Below, one piece after another: positions 59,116 through 64,000 of a stretch of DNA of 64,000 nucleotides. Positions within the stretch are counted from its first letter, which is position 1. The number at the start of each line of letters is the position of its first letter. The position numbers and the translations under genes were made by a program. The stretch is from contig NZ_JAGZSD010000001.1 in NCBI RefSeq assembly GCF_018381315.1, positions 190,693-254,692 on the forward strand. Direction: 5' to 3'. The DNA is from Anaerostipes sp. (GTDB lineage: Bacteria; Bacillota; Clostridia; Lachnospirales; Lachnospiraceae). The notes beneath the pieces were generated by a model, which was not told the DNA's origin, ran no database searches, and worked only from the letters and a program-made list of their open reading frames with translations.

Positions 59116-59144
59116 TTGCGCAACTTGGGCAAATAGGATATAAT
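59116..59144 (+). promoter_or_regulatory. Promoter of fba
   Basis: TTGCGC, 17 bases, consensus TATAAT, 56 bases before the ATG. Confidence 0.7.
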
Positions 59145-59199
59145 AAGTGTGATGTGAAAAAAATAACAATTCATGTAAAAGAATTATGGAGGATTTATC

Positions 59200-60069
59200 A
59201 TGTTAGTATCAGCAAAAGAGATGTTGACTAAGGCAAAAGCCGGACAGTATGCTGTCGGTCAGTTTAACATCAACAATCTGGAGTGGACAAAAGCAATCTT
59301 ATTGGCAGCAGAAGAGACAAGATCTCCGGTGATCTTAGGTGTTTCTGAAGGCGCTGGAAAATATATGACAGGATATAAGACAGTGGTTGGAATGGTAAAC
59401 GGAATGTTAGAAGGATTAAATATTTCTGTACCGGTTGCCCTTCACTTAGACCATGGTTCTTACGAAGGATGCAAGGCATGTATCGAAGCAGGATTTTCAT
59501 CTGTTATGTTTGACGGATCACACTATCCGATCGAAGAGAATGTAGAAAAGACTACAGAACTTGTGAAAGTAACAAGAGGAAAAGGAATGTCCATCGAAGC
59601 TGAAGTAGGTTCTATCGGCGGAGAAGAAGACGGTGTCATCGGAAAAGGTGAGTGTGCGGATCCTGAAGAGTGTAAAGCAGTTGCTGACTTAGGTGTCACA
59701 ATGCTTGCAGCAGGAATCGGAAATATTCACGGAAAATATCCGGAAAACTGGGAAGGCTTAAGCTTTGAGACATTAGATGCAATCCAGAAGCTGACAGGGG
59801 ACATGCCGTTAGTTCTGCACGGCGGTACAGGAATCCCTGATGACATGATCAAACAGGCGATCTCTCTCGGAGTTGCTAAGATCAATGTCAACACAGAGTG
59901 CCAGTTAGCATTTGCTGAAGCTACACGCGGATATATTGAAGCCGGCAAGGATCAGGAAGGAAAGGGATTTGACCCTCGTAAATTACTTGCTCCTGGTACA
60001 GATGCAATCAAAGACATGGTGATCACCAAGATCAAATTATTCGGTTCTGAAGGAAAAGCAGACGAATAA
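59200..60069 (+). CDS. fba: Class II fructose-1,6-bisphosphate aldolase
   Basis: Zinc-dependent glycolytic aldolase, 289 residues. HLDHGSYEGCKACIEAGF (zinc His, catalytic Asp), MFDGSHYP, SIEAEVGSIGGEEDG and LHGGTGIPDD (zinc His) are present. Codon use is markedly biased toward TTA and few codons, unlike its neighbours, fitting very high expression. Monocistronic, flanked by promoter and terminator. Confidence 0.96.
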   Translation: MLVSAKEMLTKAKAGQYAVGQFNINNLEWTKAILLAAEETRSPVILGVSEGAGKYMTGYKTVVGMVNGMLEGLNISVPVALHLDHGSYEGCKACIEAGFSSVMFDGSHYPIEENVEKTTELVKVTRGKGMSIEAEVGSIGGEEDGVIGKGECADPEECKAVADLGVTMLAAGIGNIHGKYPENWEGLSFETLDAIQKLTGDMPLVLHGGTGIPDDMIKQAISLGVAKINVNTECQLAFAEATRGYIEAGKDQEGKGFDPRKLLAPGTDAIKDMVITKIKLFGSEGKADE

Positions 60070-60098
60070 GAAGCAGCATATAATTTCATAAAAAGAAT

Positions 60099-60142
60099 AA
60101 ATCCATGGATGTGTAACATATATACTGTCCATGGATTTTTTT
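60099..60142 (+). terminator. Terminator after fba
   Basis: AAATCCATGGA...TCCATGGATTTTTTT stem-loop. Confidence 0.9.
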
Positions 60143-60215
60143 CTATGCAGAAAAAAAGATACAAGGTATAATATTAGAGAGAAAATCGGCAGAACAGTGA
60201 AAAAGGGGGCAGGAT

Positions 60216-61598
60216 ATGAAAACAGGAAGTACAGAGATGTGGATGGAATGGTTCTGGTGCGTACTGCAGTTTGTAGGCCCCATGCTGCTGCGTTACTTTC
60301 CGTTCCGAAAGAAGCTTAAGATTCCTATATGGGCTCTTGCTGCCATCACAGCTGCTGTATGGGGAGGAATCGCATTAAGCCTTATGATATTTGGATACTC
60401 GCCGAACTATTCCATGAACTTGTACTGCAGCATTGCTATCCTGATTTTTTTCCCGCTGTCCTGCATTATTATCCAGGATAGGTTTGTCAAACACTTTTTC
60501 GTATATCTGATGTCATATAACCTGATGACGGTCAGTATTGGAATTTCCCATTTTACTATGGAGCATTTGGGCGGCGGCCTGCTGACAGCCAATATAGCGA
60601 CGCTGCTGTTTTATCCGGCAGTTTATCCTTTTATTATACGTTTTCTGCGCCGGGATCTGGAGCCGGTGATGGATGTCAGCGGGACAAAAGTCTGGAATAT
60701 TGCATGGGTGCCGATGCTTCTGTACTATCTGCTGATTGCTGTGGCTACCCCTGGAATTCTGAATGCCCAGCGCCTGAGTTATGTAGTAATCCGTACACTT
60801 CTTGGTATCTGCAGTGCAGTTACCTGTGTTATCCTGGTGATCTGTCTGCGGCATGCCAGAGAGCAGGCGGCAAAGGAAGAGGCACTGGCCCGCGTACAGG
60901 ATTTAGCAGACATGAAGGAAGAATTTCTGCACAATCTTTCCCATGAACTTCAGGCACCGATTACGGTTATATCCGGTTTTGCCCAGCTCACAGGAAGTAT
61001 GATGGAGGACAGTGAGATCGACAGGGCAGCTGTGACGGACAATATGAGACGGGTGGACGGCGAGGCCGGAAGAATGGAACGGCTGGTGCTGCAGCTTCTG
61101 GATGCCGCCGCCATAGAAAACGGAAGTTTCATTCTGCACCGTCAGGCCATGGATATGGCAGAGCTTATAGACACGGCGGCCTGTGTACATTTTCCGGTGA
61201 TGGACAGCCGCCGCAATACTGTGTCTGTGGAAGTACCTTCCGGACTGCCGGACGTATACGGTGACAGAGAGCGCCTGTTACAGGTACTGCTGAATCTGGT
61301 GTCCAATGCAGTGAAGCACACAGAGCGAGGGAGTGTCATTTTATCTGCAAAGGCAGTAGACTGTGCCGTGGAAGTGACAGTGAAAGACAGCGGGGAGGGA
61401 ATCCGCCCTGATCTGCTTTCTGATCTGTTCCAGAGGTATCCTCAAAACAGAGCAGCGGGCGGCAATGGACTGGGGCTGTATATTTGTGCGCAGATTGTTG
61501 AGGCACACGGAGGCAGAATTACGGCCAAGAGTGAACCTGGTTTGGGGACTGAGGTGAGGTTCACTGTTCCGGTTATGGAGAAGGAGGCGGCAGAATGA
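60216..61598 (+). CDS. Sensor histidine kinase
   Basis: 460 residues with six or seven N-terminal membrane helices (10-215) that form the sensor, a short linker helix, then the dimerisation box FLHNLSHELQAPITVISGFAQL and the ATPase with NLVSNAVKHTERG (N box), DSGEGIRPD (G1) and GGNGLGLYICAQIVEAHGG (G2). The H box reads HELQAP rather than the usual HELRTP. GGGGGCAGGAT precedes the ATG. It overlaps the regulator gene by 4 bases. The signal is unknown; the polytopic sensor suggests a membrane or lipid cue. Confidence 0.92.
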   Translation: MKTGSTEMWMEWFWCVLQFVGPMLLRYFPFRKKLKIPIWALAAITAAVWGGIALSLMIFGYSPNYSMNLYCSIAILIFFPLSCIIIQDRFVKHFFVYLMSYNLMTVSIGISHFTMEHLGGGLLTANIATLLFYPAVYPFIIRFLRRDLEPVMDVSGTKVWNIAWVPMLLYYLLIAVATPGILNAQRLSYVVIRTLLGICSAVTCVILVICLRHAREQAAKEEALARVQDLADMKEEFLHNLSHELQAPITVISGFAQLTGSMMEDSEIDRAAVTDNMRRVDGEAGRMERLVLQLLDAAAIENGSFILHRQAMDMAELIDTAACVHFPVMDSRRNTVSVEVPSGLPDVYGDRERLLQVLLNLVSNAVKHTERGSVILSAKAVDCAVEVTVKDSGEGIRPDLLSDLFQRYPQNRAAGGNGLGLYICAQIVEAHGGRITAKSEPGLGTEVRFTVPVMEKEAAE

Positions 61599-62281
61599 AC
61601 AGAGAGAATCCAGTCATACTGATGGTAGAAGATAATGAGCATGTGATGGAGCTGAACCGGTCGGTACTGGTGCGGGGAGGCGGCACGGTGCTGACTGCAG
61701 AAGATCTGACATCTGCACGGATGATATTGAAAGAACATCCGGCCATTGACATTGTGGTGATGGATATCCTTCTTCCGGACGGCAATGGCCTGAGTTTCAT
61801 ACCAGAACTTAGGGAATTTACATCAGCTCCGGTTCTTATGCTGACGAGCAGACGAAATTATGAGGACATGGTACAGGGGCTGACCGGCGGTGCAGATGAT
61901 TATATGACAAAACCATACCGGATTACAGAACTTCTGGCCCGGATCGCGGCTCTGCTTCAAAGGAGGGAGACGACATTTGTGTCTTCTGAACTAAAAAGGG
62001 GCCCGCTTGTGCTGGACACAGTGGCTCAGAAGGCATTTCTCCATGGGGAAGACATTCTGCTTAAGCCGCGGGAGTACGCTGTGCTGCTGTATCTGATCCG
62101 CAACGAAGGAGATGATATTTCATCAAAACAGCTCTATGAAACAGTGTGGAAACTGCCCGAGCTGGGTGACGCGGGGGCAGTGAAAACAGTGGTATCCCGG
62201 CTCAGAAAAAAGCTGGAGGGAAGCGGTTATACGATCACTTCGGAGAGAGGAAGAGGATACTGTTTTCAGAAGAAAAAATAA
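61595..62281 (+). CDS. OmpR/PhoB family response regulator
   Basis: 228 residues. The receiver domain has VEDNEHV (acid pair), VVMDILLPDG (phosphoacceptor Asp) and DYMTKPY (Lys). The C-terminal winged helix has LKPREYAVLLYLIRNEG and VSRLRKKLEGSG. Coupled to the kinase by a 4-base overlap. It lies upstream of the GLUG surface protein, which it could regulate; this is inferred from adjacency only. Confidence 0.93.
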   Translation: MNRENPVILMVEDNEHVMELNRSVLVRGGGTVLTAEDLTSARMILKEHPAIDIVVMDILLPDGNGLSFIPELREFTSAPVLMLTSRRNYEDMVQGLTGGADDYMTKPYRITELLARIAALLQRRETTFVSSELKRGPLVLDTVAQKAFLHGEDILLKPREYAVLLYLIRNEGDDISSKQLYETVWKLPELGDAGAVKTVVSRLRKKLEGSGYTITSERGRGYCFQKKK

Positions 62282-62300
62282 GGTTGCAAATTGGCAACCT
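62281..62300. repeat. Inverted repeat at the end of the response regulator gene
   Basis: AGGTTGC-AAATTG-GCAACCT starts at the last base of the stop codon; a weak T-run follows. It could be a terminator or, because it lies upstream of the next TATAAT, an operator. Confidence 0.5.
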
Positions 62301-62326
62301 TCGAGCTTTTATACACAAAGTTATAG

Positions 62327-62390
62327 TATAATAGAAACAGGGGATGAGAGACCCCGAAAAACAGGAAGCTGATATGGCTTTCTGTTTTTT
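62327..62390 (+). promoter_or_regulatory. Promoter and structured leader of the GLUG protein gene, with attenuator-like hairpin
   Basis: Consensus TATAAT at 62327-62332 (weak -35). The leader then forms GGGG-ATGAGAGA-CCCC (62340-62355) and ACAGGAAGC-TGATATG-GCTTTCTGT with a T-run (62361-62390), a terminator-like hairpin 40 bases before the coding start. A 29-codon frame (62344-62433) runs through both and ends over the ATG of the surface gene. Confidence 0.55.
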
Positions 62391-62429
62391 CATTTCATAC
62401 AGCAGTTCAGCAAAAAAGGAGGAAGCGTT

Positions 62430-64000
62430 ATGAGAAAAATACAAAAGTTTCAGTCAATATTGGCCGTCTGTATATCTCTGTGTCTGGGAATCGGGGGGGG
62501 GTGGAAGGAACCGCTGAAGAAGGTCCGGGCCGCACAGAAGGAAGCCAGGTATCTGACAGAAATTGAAGTGAATGCAGAGGTAAAAGATTCATACTCAGAC
62601 TCTGGGAAATATGATCAGAACTTCTACAAAAAAATAGATTCAGAGTATGGGACAAACTATACTTCATCAGCGCAGCCGTTGGTCATCTCCAATGAAGGCG
62701 AACTGGCTGCTTTTGCAAAAGCGGTGAATGACGGAAAAAGTTTTGAAGGAAAGTATATAAAATTGATGAAGGACATGGATCTGAAAGGGGACATGCCTTC
62801 CGTGCAGAAAATTGTATCCGGAAATAAATATAAACTGGTTATCGGAAATCTATCCGGACAGGCAGCACAAAAAATCTCAAATGTATGGAATCCTGTTGGG
62901 ACTTGGAAGAACCCTTTTAAAGGGAGCTTTGACGGAAACAATAAAAAATTGAAAGGTATGGTTGTTTTAAGCGAGAGCAGCGATCAAGATTATTCTGGAT
63001 TTTTTGGATCTGTTTCGGAAGAGAGTATTAAAAATTTGAATATTGAAAAAGGATGTGTGATTTCTAAACATGAAGTGAGTTTTCCAAATGCAGGAGGCCT
63101 TGTAGGAAAAAACTCTAAAGGAACAGTTAATAATTGTTACTTTTCGGGGATTGTGGCAGCAAGCACGGGCCGTGGTTTACCATCCATAGGAGGCCTGGCA
63201 GGGCATAATGACGGAACAATAGAAAACAGCGGTTCATCAGCAGAAGTATTTTGTTATAATACGGATACTTCAATGTCTAATTCCTGGGGAGGAGGCCTGA
63301 CGGGATATAACAACGGGGGGATCATAAGGAACTGCCGTGCCACGGGAGATGTGGCTGTATGGTCTGAAGTATTATCTATCGCCGGAGGTTTGACAGCTTA
63401 TAACAGCAGGGGGACGATTGAAAAAAGTTATGCAGCGGGAGATATATCTTCTTATACCTTTAATAGTACAAAGGTACTTGCAGGAGGACTGGTGGCTGAA
63501 AATTATGGACCGCTTAAGAGCTGTCTCGCCACAGGAAATGTAGCTGCGGCAATCGATTATTCAGGTACGAATAAGTCTGTTTCCTATGCAGGAGGATTGA
63601 CAGGAGAGAATATATATGCAACAGGAAAGATTGAGGAAAGCTGTGCCACGGGCAATGTTTCGTCCCTTAATTCTGATACAACGACTGCATACGGAGGAGG
63701 CCTTGTCGGATCAAATAACCAAAAGGCACAGATCAAAAACAGCTGTGCTGCGGGAAGTGTATCAGGAGCTTCCTACGGCGGAGGGCTGGCAGGAGAGAAC
63801 AAAGATGATTCTTCTGTGATAGAGAACAGTTATGCTGTGGGAGACGTATCAGCTCTGAACGCAGGAGGACTGGTATCCCGTCAAGAAGGGGGAACAATAA
63901 GTGGCTGCTACAGGAACTCCAAAGCCAGGGTTGCAGTATCCGGGGATCTGAATCAGGAGGGGAATGCCGTGACGCCGGAACAGATGACCGGCACCGGAAT
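62430..64000 (+). CDS. GLUG-repeat surface protein (3' end outside window)
   Basis: Open frame from ATG at 62430 (after AAAAAAGGAGGAAGCGTT) to the window end, 523 codons visible. Signal peptide at residues 1-36 (hydrophobic AVCISLCLGIGGGW, possible cleavage after VRA). Residues 60-190 hold an N-terminal domain with a GTWKNPFKGSFDG motif. From about residue 210, nine GLUG repeats of the type GGLxGxNxGxIxNSxAxGxV build a beta-helix. Such proteins are adhesins or wall-attached enzymes; function unknown. Codons 22-24 are GGG GGG GGG, a G9 run prone to slippage. Confidence 0.88.
   Translation, partial: MRKIQKFQSILAVCISLCLGIGGGWKEPLKKVRAAQKEARYLTEIEVNAEVKDSYSDSGKYDQNFYKKIDSEYGTNYTSSAQPLVISNEGELAAFAKAVNDGKSFEGKYIKLMKDMDLKGDMPSVQKIVSGNKYKLVIGNLSGQAAQKISNVWNPVGTWKNPFKGSFDGNNKKLKGMVVLSESSDQDYSGFFGSVSEESIKNLNIEKGCVISKHEVSFPNAGGLVGKNSKGTVNNCYFSGIVAASTGRGLPSIGGLAGHNDGTIENSGSSAEVFCYNTDTSMSNSWGGGLTGYNNGGIIRNCRATGDVAVWSEVLSIAGGLTAYNSRGTIEKSYAAGDISSYTFNSTKVLAGGLVAENYGPLKSCLATGNVAAAIDYSGTNKSVSYAGGLTGENIYATGKIEESCATGNVSSLNSDTTTAYGGGLVGSNNQKAQIKNSCAAGSVSGASYGGGLAGENKDDSSVIENSYAVGDVSALNAGGLVSRQEGGTISGCYRNSKARVAVSGDLNQEGNAVTPEQMTGTG

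Noticed and set aside
62340..62390. Resemblance of the leader to a fluoride riboswitch (GGNGATG loop, GCTGAT-GGCT segment)
   Set aside because: The pattern is short and interrupted, the second half is better explained as a terminator hairpin, and the downstream gene is a surface protein rather than a fluoride exporter.

Overview
The window reads as chromosome of a low- to mid-GC anaerobic Firmicute, most likely a Lachnospiraceae-type Clostridium. The supporting signs are strong AGGAGG ribosome sites, frequent TTG/GTG starts, an archaeal/eukaryote-type ProRS, a cobalamin-dependent MetH whose activation domain is a separate gene, BspA-like and GLUG surface proteins, and the absence of any respiratory gene. 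The genus cannot be settled from the sequence alone.

Layout. 1-5.9 kb: 3' end of ftsH, an acidic amino-acid symporter, tRNA-Tyr/tRNA-Leu, a self-regulated marR-MATE efflux operon, two small hypothetical genes and a cold-shock gene. 5.9-7.2 kb: a low-GC stretch with two small orphan genes, a decayed tyrosine-recombinase end and a tRNA-Gly, probably the scar of an element once integrated at that tRNA. 7.3-19.4 kb: the most unusual part, a reduced Tad-like pilus/secretion operon. It has one CpaF-type ATPase, a TadB-TadC fusion, four tiny Flp-like peptides without any leader peptide, TadE-like pseudopilins and a CPBP protease, and it runs into a 1379-residue beta-helix adhesin followed by a BspA-like LRR protein. 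19.5-24.2 kb: HAD protein, ferredoxin/Crp divergent pair, HD protein, tRNA-Phe/tRNA-Gly, a hairpin-rich repeat, GNAT and malic enzyme. 24.2-31 kb: a second marR-MATE pair, then a TetR-controlled MMPL exporter with a coiled-coil partner. 31-44.5 kb: long housekeeping runs (malQ, nth, exonuclease, VanW protein, AIR-synthase-like, Lrp, aminotransferase, trmL, three DUF975 paralogues, proS, cca, GDPD). 44.6-50 kb: ddl, murI, DUF1934, PAP2, GNAT, DUF4190, DUF2752 and an EAL phosphodiesterase. 51-59 kb: a double-headed GntR regulator and methionine metabolism (metY, metF, MetH activation domain, metH) with azlCD. 59-64 kb: fba, a two-component system, and a GLUG-repeat surface protein cut by the window end that carries a G9 tract in its signal peptide.

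Many regulators sit next to clear palindromic operators (both MarR genes, TetR and Crp), so local autoregulation can be read directly from the DNA. The window offers two candidate novelties. The first is the leaderless Flp-like pilus locus. The second is a set of short structured intergenic repeats, of which one pair shows compensatory base changes.
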